Positions 35,332 to 48,067 of a stretch of 64,000 nt of DNA are shown piece after piece. Below the pieces are notes generated by a model. That model saw only the letters and a program-made list of their open reading frames with translations, was not told where the DNA came from and did not search any database. The position numbers were made by a program, and so were the translations under genes. Each line of letters begins with the position of its first letter. Position 1 is the stretch's first letter. Location: positions 2,604,001 to 2,668,000 of the forward strand of contig CP085829.1 of the NCBI GenBank assembly GCA_020809705.1. The letters run 5' to 3'. The DNA comes from Calonectria ilicicola. Lineage: Eukaryota > Ascomycota > Sordariomycetes > Hypocreales > Nectriaceae.

Positions 35332-37568
35332 ATGGCTTCCGATATGCCCAATGACGCTGAGGCGTCCCGTTGGCGTCGCTTGTTCCGTACCGGTTCCACT
35401 AGCAATGACTCGTCAGAAAACGTATCCAAGCCGGCGAAATGGAGCATGGGAATTTTGAACGACAAGAAGACGATTGAAGTCCCAGGTTGGCAAATCCCCT
35501 TTGGAACCCTTGTCGGTCAATTCCTAGCCAAAAACTAACATTGAGGCCAGGATCTGTGCTGCTCCTTGCTCAGCACCGCAATGAGCCTCTTGGTCTCCGC
35601 AACGTCCATGCTAGGACATCCCACTCTTCAATTCCGGCTGGATTCCCAGTGGAGAGTCAGAGACCATCAACATCGTCTGCCCGTCCTGCCCCTGCTCCTG
35701 CTCCTCCCCCAGAGGAAAGCAGTGTGAAAAAGACGGCTGATGGTGCCATCATTTTGGAGCCGCAGCCAGAAGATTCGGCTAACGATCCCCTGAACTGGTC
35801 TAGTTGGCGACGAGATCTCGCCTTGCTAGCTCTCGGCTTCCACTGCATGTTGGGTGGCGGAATGACACCCATCATTGCCGCGGGCTTCACTGATGTTGCC
35901 AAGACCTATGACATTGAGGTTGAGACTGTTTCTCTTACAACGGGACTTTACATGATGGGACTCGGTGTTGGCTCCGTCTTCGCTTCGCCCACGGCCATTT
36001 TGTACGGCAAACGTCCCGTCTATCTCGCTAGCGCCATCATGTTTGTTGGAACCTCGCTCTGGGCAGGATTTTCCCCATCCTTCAACTCCCTCTTGGTTGC
36101 CAGAGTCTTTCAGGGTATTGCTGTCAGCCCTGTTGAATGCCTGCCCTCTGCTACGATTGCCGAGATCTTTTTCTTGCACGAGCGAGCTTACCGTATTGGA
36201 ATCTACACTCTCCTTTTGCTCGGAGGCAAGAACTTGGTTCCTCTGGTCAGTGCGGCTATCATTGGCACCTATGGATGGCGATGGGTCTTCTTCATTGTGT
36301 CCATAATTGTTGCCTTTAGTTTTGTTCTGCTATTCCTATTTGTCCCCGAGACATTCTGGGACAGAGCTCCCGTCCCCAAATCTCGCCGCGTTTCTAGACG
36401 GCCAAGCATCCTTCGTCGGCTGTCATCTCGCCACCACGCACCAGGCGTTGCAAGCCCCTCAGCGGTGCAAAATGATATCATGCCCGCATCCCCGAACCCG
36501 ACACACAAGTCTGAAGGTATTCATGTTGGCTTTGCCCCAGAGGTGGACAAAGAAACCGGCAAGATGGAGACTGAAGCACACATTGAAGGAAACGAAAAAT
36601 CTTCTGAAGCTGAGAAAACTGCCACGACTCCTCCTGCCGCTGCGCACATAGATCAGAAGAATGACGACACGACTGAATCTGCTCATGTGAGCAGCCGGGC
36701 TGCGAGCTTGTCTAATGCCGGCCACTTTCACTTTGACAACGAAAAGATTCCTGCATCCAGACTCAACGATCCGCCAAAGATTCATCATTACACACACAAC
36801 CTGAGAGACAAGCCGCAGAAATCGTTTGCGCAGCAGCTCAAGCCTTGGCACGGGCGCCTAAATAACGACAGCTGGTTCAAGGTCATGCTGAGACCGTTTA
36901 TCCTTTTTGCCTACCCAGCAGTCCTGTGGTCCTCGGCGGTGTATTCTTGCTCTATTGGTTGGCTGATTGTCATTTCGGAATCCATGTCCATGATCTATCG
37001 CAACAAGGCGTCGTACAACTTCACCGCCCTCCAAACCGGTCTCGTGTACATTGCGCCCTTCGTGGGCGGCATTCTCGGTACTGGTGTGGCCGGACGTGTG
37101 AGTGATGTCATTGTTAAAGCCATGGCGCGACGCAACGGCGGCCTATACGAGCCAGAGTATCGTCTCGTCATGGCGATTCCTATTCTCATCACAACGTGTA
37201 TTGGAATCATGGGCTTTGGATGGTCTGCTGATGAGAAAGACCTCTGGATCGTCCCCACTGTCTTCTTTGGTATCCTTTCCTTTGGTTGCTCGCTGGGTTC
37301 GACCACAGCCATTACTTTTTGCGTGGACAGCTATCGCCAGTATGCCGGAGAGGCCCTGGTAACGCTCAACTTTTCCAAGAATATTTTCCATGGGCTCGTG
37401 TTTAGTTTATTTGTGACTCACTGGCTCCAGCACGATGGCCCAAAGCAAGTTTACATCTGGATCGGCATCATCCAGTTGATCCTGATGCTGTTTACAATTC
37501 CCATGTACATTTACGGTAAACGGGCGCGCATGTGGACGGTGCGCAAGAACTTGATGGAGAAGTTTTGA
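35332..37568 (+). CDS. Major facilitator superfamily transporter with long central loop
   Basis: Plasma-membrane or vacuolar proton-coupled transporter; substrate not determinable. Exons 35332-35485 and 35551-37568; 723 residues. The N-terminal cytoplasmic part includes EVPGSVLLLAQHRNEPLGLRN and the pre-TM1 signature DPLNWSSWRRD. Transmembrane helices 1-6 follow, with SPTAILYGKRPVYL as a motif A variant between TM2 and TM3 and LVARVFQGIAVSPVE in TM4. After TM6 (FSFVLLFLFVPETFWDR) comes an unusually long hydrophilic loop, residues about 319-487, with basic (SRRVSRRPSILRR) then acidic/Ser text. Helices 7-12 follow, ending KRARMWTVRKNLMEKF. The layout is that of the fungal DHA1-like group (drug/polyamine H+ antiporter relatives). 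The intron has an ACTAAC branch site and its removal creates EVPG|SVLLL. Confidence 0.88.
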
Positions 37569-38013
37569 GGAGCCAGTTTTTGTCCTGGTTTAGATCATAT
37601 TTTTGCGCTTCATGAGTAAACGATTTGCTTTACAATTAATGAGACATGCATTCACGGTTGCATTTGGAAGGCTGGACCTGGGACTTGGGCTACGAACGGC
37701 GTGGGTATGCATAACATGGCGGACATACTGGAACAAGGTCTTAGAGTGGCAGCTTCGAGGCGATCTGAGAAATTAATATTGGATAGAGAATCCAATAAGA
37801 AATTATCTATATCCAACGTAACATCCAGTGTCTCACAATACAGAAAGAAGAATGAATAGAGTGACGTTGTAGTTCGGACGGAATTGAAACAGTGTGGATT
37901 TGTGCCCAATGCACACAGTCCCCACCCCCCACCATGCTGCCCGCACAGTTCACTACAGCGTCAAGTGTGAAAATCTACACCACGGATTTTGCCCAGAGAG
38001 AAGTACCCCCAGA
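37569..38013. other. Intergenic between MFS transporter and ELP6
   Basis: 445 bp; 3' UTR of the transporter and the short ELP6 promoter. AT-rich around 37750-37860. No gene is supported. Confidence 0.6.
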
Positions 38014-38997
38014 ATGGCGTCCTCGTCAAGAATCCCGCACTTGCTGGAGCCATACATTGCGCTACCAGAAGAGTCCTCTCTCGTCCTCGTCACGAGCGTA
38101 CTCGGGGCCAGCGCAAACTGGCTCGTTCTCAGGCATCTCTATTCCTATCTGCGCGGGGCATCAGGCGCCGGCGAGGACAATGACAAGGACACGGGCGTGG
38201 TTCTGGTGAGCTTTCTGCGAGATGGCACGTTTTGGAGGGACGGCGCGTCAAAGTTGGTTAGTTTATTCTCTTCCTTTTTTTGGTCATAATTGTGAAGTAA
38301 ATGTGAAGCATATTGAAAGCAGGCGATATATGTAGCTGTGGTTACTGACACACACACCTTGTCACAGGGCCTTGACTTAGATGCCCTCAGCAGAGCGGGA
38401 CGTTTTGTCCTCGTTGACGGATTAACGGGATTAACTACGGGGGATGTCGGACAGGCAGCTACTGGTCGTAAAGACAAGTTCCTCCTCTCCAGCAACCTCC
38501 CAGACATCAAAAGAGACATTGAGGCTGCCATCACAAGCCTCACTACCTCTCGCAAGGTGCTCATCGTCGACCAACTTGACGCCCTTCTCGCTATAACCGA
38601 AGAGTCCACCACCAGTTTGTCTTTGCAGAACCTCCTCCTCTCTCTCCGCAGTGTGAGTCAACTCCCTTGAACTTTTTCTTATTTCATATATAGCTTATAT
38701 TGATTGAAAAAAAAACCACAGCTCGTCCATAGCACACTCACAACCCTCTCGGCTGACACACCCCTCGTCGCCGCGCAGGCCACAACGCTGGAGCGTGAGC
38801 ACGCAAGCTTGGTGCTCTCCACGGCTCACGCTGCAGACAAGGTGCTCGCGCTGCGCATGCTCGACACGGGCACCGCGCGCGACGTCAGCGGTGTTGTACG
38901 CTTGACGGGGCCCAGTGTCGACGGGGGTGAGACGGCAGAGTATTTATACCATGTCGCTGCAGATGGTGGCGTGAGGGTATTTGAGAGAGGTACTTGA
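38014..38997 (+). CDS. ELP6: Elongator complex subunit Elp6
   Basis: RecA-fold subunit of the Elp4-Elp5-Elp6 ring of Elongator, which places cm5/mcm5-type modifications on wobble uridine 34 of tRNAs. Exons 38014-38256, 38368-38652, 38722-38997; 267 residues. Recognised from SLVLVTSVLGASANWLVLR near the N-terminus, VVLVSFLRDGTFWRDGASKL-GLDLDALSRAGRFVLVDGLTG across intron 1, and KVLIVDQLDALLAI as the strand preceding the ATPase-like core. Elp6 is an inactive RecA fold, and no Walker A lysine motif is visible. All splice junctions fall between codons. The start is the ATG giving MASSSRIPHLLEPYIALPE; the open frame extends upstream but without family-like text. Confidence 0.85.
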
Positions 38998-39757
38998 AGG
39001 AAGTTGCAAAAGCATCAATGGCCTAGGGTTGATTGAGTTGCGCAACAAGAGATCAAAAGGCGAGAAAGAAGAAAAAAAGTGGGAAGCCAGGTGGTGGGTA
39101 GTTTGGGTTGCGAAATCGGAAAGGCTGAATAGAAGTTGGAGCGGCAACATCATGACAGCACTGAATATAGATGCAAGTATTCCATGCAAATTCATAAGCA
39201 TTGTCTCGGGCAGCTCATTTCCAAGACCCCGTCGGAGCCATTGACCGGAACATTGCCGTTCTAGCATACAACTGTTCATGTTATCATCATCGTTGTCCAT
39301 GAAAGCTCACCAAAAGAACAAGAAGAAAAAAAAAGAACACCTTCGCCCAAGGCACACATTCATGCAGAATCAAGATGCCATTTCAGAACCTCGTAACCGA
39401 ATCCCTATGGAATCTCAGAAAAGCAAAGGGTCCTTTTTTTTTGCCTTGCTCAAACATGTAAAACACCATGCCCATGCTCCAAGCCGCCCCTTTAAGGTCC
39501 ATCCATCCACGCGAACCCGCTCGACACCATCCCGTTCCCGAGTTTCGACCACTAACCACCAAACCCCAGGTATATTTTCCACAGCGGGTCGGGGGAAAAT
39601 ACAAAAAGATGTCCCCTCCCTTTTCTTAATCTTTCACTCTGGCCATGGTCGCCTTGTTTTCCGCGTGCGATCTTGTTCCGTTCACAAGGGTGGGGAAGGG
39701 AGAGGGAAGGGCGATGAAGGATGCGAGGGCGCTAGAGGGTTGCCAAATATTCCCCGT
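38998..39757. other. Convergent intergenic region ELP6 / RPL37
   Basis: About 760 bp of 3' flanking sequence with A-rich and T-rich runs (39320s, 39435s). No gene is supported. Confidence 0.55.
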
Positions 39758-40413
<656 letters not shown>

Positions 40414-41126
40414 CTTGGCTGTGGTGTTTGGGCGGTTAGTTGGATGGCGATCGAGAAATTCTCAATTTGGAGGGCTTTTTTGGTGGAGTGTCGAATTACA
40501 CCTCTAGCCCTAATGCTGCGGCGGAATGAGCGATTCGGTGCTCCGCTTAGGTCACGTGTGGCTTCGCAGTCACCTGACCTCGGGGCACGTCTAACCGCCT
40601 CTGGTTCGCTGGGATGCCCCGCCCTGGCATAACTGAGTGGGGCCTAGCATGGATTATGCTATGTACGTCAGCAGGATGGGCAAATACGAAAGCATGAACA
40701 GGATTGATTTAGGAGAGAATATGAGGAACAGTGTTATTGAAATTTTGCAAAAAATCAAATGAGAAAAAGAAGAAACCATATAAGAACAATAATTCAATTT
40801 CCAAATTCGTCTCTTAATTTCTTAGTTTCTTGGTCCATTATCCCAGTCCCGATTGCGATCAGCAGCGTCCTTCACACGCCAGCCCCCATCTCACATCACC
40901 AGAGAGATGTTATTGCAATTGCCATGCCCTTGAGAGCTTATGTCATCATTAAGGTATCTCATACAACCAACCCAGATAAATTACACTTGTCCCGGAACGC
41001 CACATCCAACTCATACGAGTATTTACACAGAGACCCGCTTTCTTTCCAAAAATTTCTAGTTTGCAACTTGCATAGAGTCGTCCGTATCCCATTCACTCAA
41101 AACAAAAACTCCAAAATGTCCCTTGT
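40414..41126. other. Intergenic: RPL37 promoter and OPT transporter 3' region
   Basis: About 710 bp. The RPL37-proximal part is GC-rich; 40640-41100 is AT-rich 3' flanking sequence. No gene is supported. Confidence 0.6.
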
Positions 41127-43841
41127 TCAGGGCCACGAAGAGGGTCCAATGGTCTCGCCCGGAGCGATGTGAGACTTGATGGCCTCCGTGTTCAGATCGA
41201 GCGTGTGCAAGGCCTGGTTGTTTCCCCACCAGTTGGGGTCGCTTGCACTTGTCATGTACAGCGTAAAGAAGATGAATAGTGTTGACACGATCAAACCGCA
41301 ATCCAAGGCAGCCGATGTAATGTAGTTGTACTGAAGCCACCATCCAGTGTATCGTCGCTTAATGAAGTAGTTGAAGACGGTACCAGCCATACCCCAGCAG
41401 AGGTAAATGTAGACGCTGGCAGGAGGAAGCATGTTGGAGCCGCCGTAGATAAGCGGGGTGCACACATATCGCCAAATGGATCGAGGCCACTTGCGTGCGA
41501 GGAGCCAAGTGATGATGGGTGTGATGGCACCAACAAGCCAGAACCACTGAAGCGAAGAGTAAATAGCGCCGTGGCTGAAGATTCGGGCTGGGCCAATGGC
41601 TCCCCAAATGACTGAAGCCGTGTAGAAGACTCGGCTGCTAGGGCACGTGTACTTGTTCTCTTGCTCCAGCGAGCAAACGTCGGGGATGTGACCCAATGCC
41701 CAATTCATGACGCAAATCTGCACAATTGCAGACCAAATTGATGCGACAAGCTGGGATGAAAACATAACTCGAGGAGGCACCTTCATGTAGTGACCAAGTT
41801 TAAGGTCCTGAGCAAAGTAAAGAGCCTGGCCCATGGTAACATAGCCGTAGTTCTTGAACATCATCATCGCCAAGGGGCGTCCGGGCACCATGTATCCGAT
41901 AATAAATTCTGTCAAGACGTTGAGACCAAGTTGAATGTTGGTGATGGCCTGGATGAGACCGATTGGGATGAGCCAAATGACTGGGATCAACATGCAGATT
42001 ACGAAAGCCCAGGCAGGGAATCCGGTAGGGTAACCAACCACAACACCAAAGGAAATGGCAAGCATTACAATGAAAAGAGCTATGTTCAGGTTAGTAAAAA
42101 ACTCGGTTTAAGCCAACAAACACCTAAGACGGAATTGACATACCAGCATACCACCAATCATCAGCATCACGGTACTTCTTCATCAAACGCATATGAACAT
42201 CGTCTTCTTGGTGACGTGCCATCTTGAACTGCTTCCAAATCTCGCGGCCATGGTAGAGAGAAACATGGACGATGACAGCAGTAACAGCAGCAAAAGAGAG
42301 ACCATATGCGAGTGCAAATTGGGTCGGGAGGAAGAGAGGAGAGTATTCCTTGTAGGCGGTCTCGTTGAACTGAAAGTTGGAGTCGAGGATTCGAGTAACA
42401 TTGTAGATTGCGCCAGTGTTGTCGTATGACTCGGAGGACTGGACGGGAAAGTAATCGGCGTACCAGGTGCCGGAGAAGTGGATACCCATAGAAATGAAGA
42501 TGAAGAAGACGACAATTCCAATGAGAACATTTGCAATGGCGTGGAAGGGAGGAATCAAAGGTGACTCCAGGTAACCGCTGTAAACAGTCCAGTCAAAGGA
42601 AGTGGGCATCAAGCCGTAGCCAGACTGGCCACCGAAAATCTTGTTGATAGTGACATTCTTGGGGGCAATCCAGCAGATCCAGGTGAAGTACGAGAGACCC
42701 TTGAAAATCCAGCCAGGGAACCAGTACCAGATGAAGCCAGCACATCCAACAATCAAAAACCACCTGTATCGACCAATCTTCCAACCATTGGTCTTGGATG
42801 GATCAGAACTAGAGTGGTCGTGCAGAGTGTAAAACAAAGCGCAGTTGACAAGATCGGAAGGCCAGATCATGGCAGCGGGCCAGACAAGGAATCGGCGTGC
42901 TAAGCCAGCCAGACCATAGCCAGTGCAGAGCGTAGTGATGCCGAAAAGGAGCTGGAAACCCCACCCAAAATGCTGGCCGTAAAAGAGTTGCTGAGCAATG
43001 AGAACATCGGTAGCGTAGAGAACACCACCACCATAGGCAGCCTGGTTATTTGATTAGCATTTGGTTAATGCATATTAATTGTTTTATATAAATAAATAAA
43101 AAACAATGTCAGAAAGGGAGGGTCAACTCACGTTAGACATGGCGACAATGACGACATGTTCCTTGTAGTTGAATTTGCCTGGTTTGAGGTTAAACTTGAG
43201 ACCAAACAGATTCCATTCTCGATCTGGCATGACGAGATCCCAGCCAAGGCCGATGGGATACGCAACGAGTTGAACGACATAGGTAGTGATGGTAACACTT
43301 GGGTTGCGCAGAGAGAATATCATGTTAACTCCGGAGCCGATAGTACAGAGGAGCAGACCAATGACCCAGGCGCGAATGGTGTTTGCTGGGAGGTCGACAT
43401 CGAAGTTTCGGACTACGGCTCGAACCTATTGGCGGGAAGATAAGTCAGCCAATCCATCTGACGTTGCAAATGGTGCGCGAGCGGCTCGACGTAAGCAACG
43501 CCGTTCGCGACATGACGGGCGGCGCCCCCTTGAGGCGTTGGAAAAAAGAGGTCGGCAAGAAGAGTTCATACCTCGGGGTACGGGCTGTTGTCCTCCATGA
43601 GCGCATGCTCAATTTCGATGCCCTTTTCAGCATTTCCGGTAGCGATGGCAGCGTCGACATCGGTAAGGTCGTCGATGGGAAGGTTGGGGTCGAGCTTGTG
43701 GGCCTTTTCGAATTGCTTTAGGTTTTCGAGACTGTCGATTCCAGAAGAGGTAGAAACTGCCGCAGCCGCCTCCAGAGGGCCAGGTAACGGGGTGACGTCC
43801 TCGGGCTCGTGGCGCTTGCGAAAGATGGAAGGGAGGACCAT
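41127..43841 (-). CDS. Oligopeptide transporter (OPT family)
   Basis: Proton-coupled importer of small peptides, glutathione or related compounds at the plasma membrane. Exons on the minus strand: 43841-43572, 43425-43132, 43041-42144, 42079-41127; 804 residues, the usual OPT length. After an acidic hydrophilic N-terminus, exon 2 begins VRAVVRNFDVDLPANTIRAW, the standard entry to TM1. Hydrophobic segments are spread over the rest. Landmarks include PSDLVNCALFYTLHD, WYWFPGWIFKGLSYFTWICWIAP, the NVLTEFIIGYMVPGRPLAMMMFK block (a highly conserved OPT loop) and the GHYMKVPPRVMF segment. The C-terminus contains NYITSAALDCGLIVSTLFIFF and ends GETIGPSSWP. Substrate specificity cannot be read from sequence. 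Confidence 0.94.
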
Positions 43842-46800
43842 GGTGGTGGTTGACGCCCGTGGGCTGGGAGGGAGCGGGTGCTGGAGCGGCAGCCGACGAA
43901 GTTGCGACGTGATGCGATGCAAGGTGAAGGAGAGAGAGACAGGCTCGGCGTCAAAGAGCCAGGGCGGGAGTGATTATACTACTGCTCGGTACGGTACAAG
44001 GACCAGCTCAGGCGCAAAGAGTGGCCGGGCAGACCCAGCGTTGGTTCGAGGGGCGAGCACGAGCAAGGAAGAGGAGAAAGAGGGTTTCCCCCGCGAAGAC
44101 GCCAGGGCGATGGAGATTGGCACCGTCGGGCTGGGGTTTTCCGTATTTAGACAGCCCGCAGGAATGGTGGGACAAAGGGAAAAGAAGGCGAGAGTGAGGG
44201 AGGAGAGGTAGTTAGTTAGCGGGCAGTGGGCAGCACAGTAGTGGCACAGTGGCACAACAGCACAGGATAGGCACTAGCGCAGTGTCGACGGCTGCGCTAC
44301 AGCGGGAGCTGAAGCTGAGCTGAGGGGAAGGGAAGGGCCCTTTTGGCACCCGGCCGGGCACGACGACAGGGCGGCAGGGGTTTGCCGGGCACCGTGGGCG
44401 AAGGCGTCTGGAAGGGGTGGGCTCGACTTGGCCGGGGCCCATAGATTTGAGCTTGTCTTGGGTGCGATGTGGTGGTTTGTGTGTGTGAGTGAGCGAGTGT
44501 GTGAGTGTGCGAGTCGAGTGCTATCACGGAACGGCACCGGCAGGTTCGTGCACACCTTCCCGGACGGGAATAGCCTTCGCCGGGGTTGGCGACTCTGGAC
44601 AAGGTCCAGTCGAGCCAGTATCTTGCACTGCATCTGCCCTCTGGGTCCCAGAGTCGGACCTTTTGTCTCTGGCGCCTCAAAAAGATCCATCGGGGGCGGG
44701 CAAAAAAAACTACAGGAGGCTCGGTCTCGACATGGTTTTTTGGTTTTTTTTTTTTTTGGTTTCTTCGTGTTGCTCTGGTGTATGTACCACGACACAGTCA
44801 GTTGCTCGTCAGAGGGGTGCTTTTGCGCTTTAGTTGTGTGCGTGCGCTGTTGTATCCCTGCTCGCGCCCTCATCGTGCCATGCACACCCTGTCCTGTCCT
44901 GTCTTGTCTCCTCTCTCCGTCCTGCTCTTTTCTGTACTACAACGGCAACGGCAACGAACAACGACATGGTCAGATTGATTCCCTCGCTCGCTCATGGCCA
45001 CAAATGCAGTGTAGGCACTGTCCGTCCAGCCCAGTCCAGCATAGACACCCGGGGCCGCACAACGCACGCCATTCCGTCCCCAGCCAATGGCCGGCCCTGC
45101 AAACGGCCTTGAGACCCAGAATCGACGCCCTTATCTCCTCCACCCGGGGTTAGCCTCGGACCGCACTATGGGGTTTCACACGGTCATGATTTGAGCCGAG
45201 ACCCGTGCCAAACTGCAAAAGGTTTGCACCTCCGTGCCGAGAGTCCTGTTCAGACAGCCGGCCCCTACAAGCAGAGTTAAGTTGTTCGCGGAATATAAGA
45301 AGTTCTAGAAGCTTATCGGGCTGTGGACGCGTACTCTTTCAACTTTCAACCGGTCCCATCTCTTCCACCAGTTGCAGCCGACATTGATTGCATCATGACA
45401 ATCAATTCCTGTCAACGCGCAAAGACAAAGATAGGTAGGTACACACAATTCGGAGGTAGCCTCCCGTGTGGCGCGCCTATCACTGGGTACTTGGTGCGAG
45501 ACAAGCAGCACTCAACAACAATCTGTAGCGCCAGCCATGCTCCCCCTCGGCTGCGCATCCCAGTTGAATGCCGATGCAGCAGCAACGCGTGAAACGTCGA
45601 TGCTCTCGACCAACTGCATTTCATCATCGATTGCAAACCAAAAAGTCGGAACCAGGTTCCAATAAGAATAAAATAGAGCCAGCGCCCACTGCCGTTGGCC
45701 GGATTACGGGGTCTTGCTACAGTACTACACATGTGCTCACAGGGTCCCTGCGCGACCCAGCAAAAGGTCCTGTCCCGATGTGTGCTCCCACGAACTTTTG
45801 TTTCCCACCAATGTGGCCCGGCCTTCCCGCACGCCGATTCCCACTCCAAATTGCATGAGGTGCAACCACTTGGCCAGAAACCAGCCAGTCGGGGCCAGGC
45901 ACCTTGTGAAACGTGCCTGAAGGGCCAGCAAAGGCCCAGCAAAGGCCCAGCAAAGGCCCAGCAAAGGCCCAGTGAAGGACCAGTAAAGAGCCAGCGAGGA
46001 GAGATCCACGCCCACCGACGACGACCCGTGGCTTGCGGCAGTCCAGCCAACTGCGCGCCCCGACGCTCCGTTCTTCGGCTCCGATCTCTGCGGAACTTTT
46101 GTTTTGAGGTCATGAACCTTTTGAATGAGCCACGTCCCATTGCCTCCGTGTGTACGTAATGCACCAAACTGGAATCCTACCGAGCCTCATTTTCAACAGG
46201 GAATTTTTGTTCCTTTACCATTCATATCCATAAAATAAAGTCGGCCTACTCCTTATAGTGGAGTCACGTCCCCATCTCAACCATCAGATGTTCGTCGCAT
46301 TTCTCATCATCGACGATCCCGTGAGACGGTCGATGCTACCTTGACGACCCATCTTTTTCCCCGACGACCTGCCCGTATTCTCCGTAAATGCTCGTGATAT
46401 TGCTGCAGTACAACCAAAGCCTGTGGAGGATTGTGCTTCCTCTACTTGCCTCTTCTTCCAGGATCCCTTGACTAACTTTTAAAAATAAATACGATATAAA
46501 TAAACAAGTAAAACCAGCTGAGATGTACAGTTTTCTCCAGTGGTTTTTTTTCCTGCTATCAAATTGTTATTTCGGGGTAGTTAAGTTCTATAGCGGCAAA
46601 GGGAAGAAAGTCACTAGAGGACAGAGTTTTAAATGGTGTATCGTATTAGATGTTGTCCCACGTGGTTGCCAGCAAACAGCTTGGCACCGAAGCACCAGGT
46701 AACAGAGTTATCCAAATACCAAAGGACCCCAAGTGCCTGTCACACCAAATAGCTTGGACAGAATGCCAGTATATCCTTGCTTTGTTTGCGCAAAAAGCCA

Positions 46801-47145
46801 CAGTGTTCGGTTCCGGCAAAGCCTTCCCATGGCTTCACACCATAGGTCGTATGTAAAAAATTGAAATGGTCACGTTTTTGCGTTTGTCTATATAGACTTG
46901 CTCAAAATGGTCAAGTTTCTGTTTTCCTTTTCTAACCACCCGAGTTTCAAGGGTTTCTGTAATAGACTCCGTTTGCTTCATTCGTCCAATTCGTATTCGT
47001 TTGGCCCGGTGACTGTTGGCATGCAACTCCATATTCTCATCCTTTCGTAGCTTCTTCCCGACGATTTACCCATCTTTCCCCCTCATTCTTCACTCTCCCG
47101 TGGAACCTTGTACTTGTAGTGGGTTTGCTGGTAGAGTTGATTTCC
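43842..47145. other. 3.3-kb gene-poor interval upstream of OPT gene
   Basis: Contains the OPT promoter, a GT/GA-rich run (44466-44520), T-runs near 44736-44757, and an 11-bp minisatellite at 45925-45998. 46190-46650 is AT-rich. Overlapping frames on both strands around 44270-46160 are not supported by family text or splice logic. Confidence 0.45.
45925..45998 (+). repeat. 11-bp minisatellite CCAGCAAAGGC
   Basis: Four perfect units from 45925 to 45968, followed by diverged units (CCAGTGAAGGA, CCAGTAAAGAG, CCAGCGAGG), a gradient typical of a decaying tandem array. Confidence 0.85.
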
Positions 47146-48067
47146 TCATATCTTGACAAAATCCGCAACCTTTCCCAAACCCTCGTCCCATACTGTTGGT
47201 CTGCCGTTCGTGACCTTGTTCCACTCCGGCGTCGCAATGATTCCTCTTGTGTACGCTTGCACCTCCCTAGGTAGTAAATAGCCTCGGCTCACATCCATGA
47301 GCCGTGCCGCCAGAACGGCCACGTGTGCGTCCAAAATGGTGGGCTGGTCGCCAAATATCCAGGTCTTGTTGCCTTGGTTATGCTCTTGCAGCACCTCCAC
47401 TAGATCATGCATAAAGTCCAATGCCCCCTCCTCCGCTTCGGCAACGTTATCGGGATCCAAAGAACCGCTGTGCGTGGATTCATGACTTCCCGCGTGTCAG
47501 GTGTGCGTGTTATGCAGTTTGTACGGCGGTTCACTTACAATATACTCTTCATTTCAAGTGCACGTCGATATTTTGGAGATAGCCCGTTCCTCTCAAGGAG
47601 AGCCGCAGCCTCATTGGGGATACCGTACTTCCCCTCTTCTGGTGTTACCACGAGGGGTATCACCTCCATTGAATTGATCTTTTCCATGAGACGGCAGATG
47701 ATCTCCTCATGCTCCAAGGGTATCAACTCCGGCTGCCTCTTGCAGAGCCACTGGGAGATGGACTGACCATCGTTCAGCGAGGCTGGCAGAGCAGGGGAGG
47801 TCAATACAGGGACCTGGAACAAGGATTAGCACCTGACATACACGGCACATGGGACGGGGTCAAAAAATTCACCTGGCCCTTGGTGTTGATCAAGGTCAGA
47901 AACGGCTCCGAGAGGTGGTCCTCTCGGTGCATATTCACCAGCCGGACTCTCACTCGAGGTGCAGTATCGGGGTTGAGCGACTCCCCGAGCACAATGCCGA
48001 AGCGCACCACAAGAGAGTTGAGCGAGAAGGGGAAGTAGTGGAGCGTATAGAGCGGTTGGTCCGCCAT
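47146..48067 (-). CDS. Glutathione S-transferase-like protein
   Basis: Exons on the minus strand: 48067-47873, 47813-47539, 47467-47146; 263 residues. The N-terminal thioredoxin-like half starts MADQPLYTLHYFPFSLNSLVVR and includes the loop leading to the cis-proline in INTKGQVPVLTS (across intron 1), followed by NDGQSISQWL. The last three words are the beta3-alpha3 region that holds glutathione in GSTs. The helical C-terminal half includes NKTWIFGDQPTILDAHVAVLAARL, the conserved GST_C D-x-x-x segment that caps the fold. The usual N-terminal catalytic Ser/Tyr is not obvious beyond Ser15 (PFSLNS), so conjugating activity is uncertain. Homologues occur singly or beside secondary-metabolite genes; no such genes are adjacent here. 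Confidence 0.8.

Noticed and set aside
44274..46167. Frames of 200-250 codons on both strands upstream of the OPT gene
   Set aside because: Composition-driven; text is repetitive, frames overlap antisense to each other, and one simply reads the 11-bp minisatellite.
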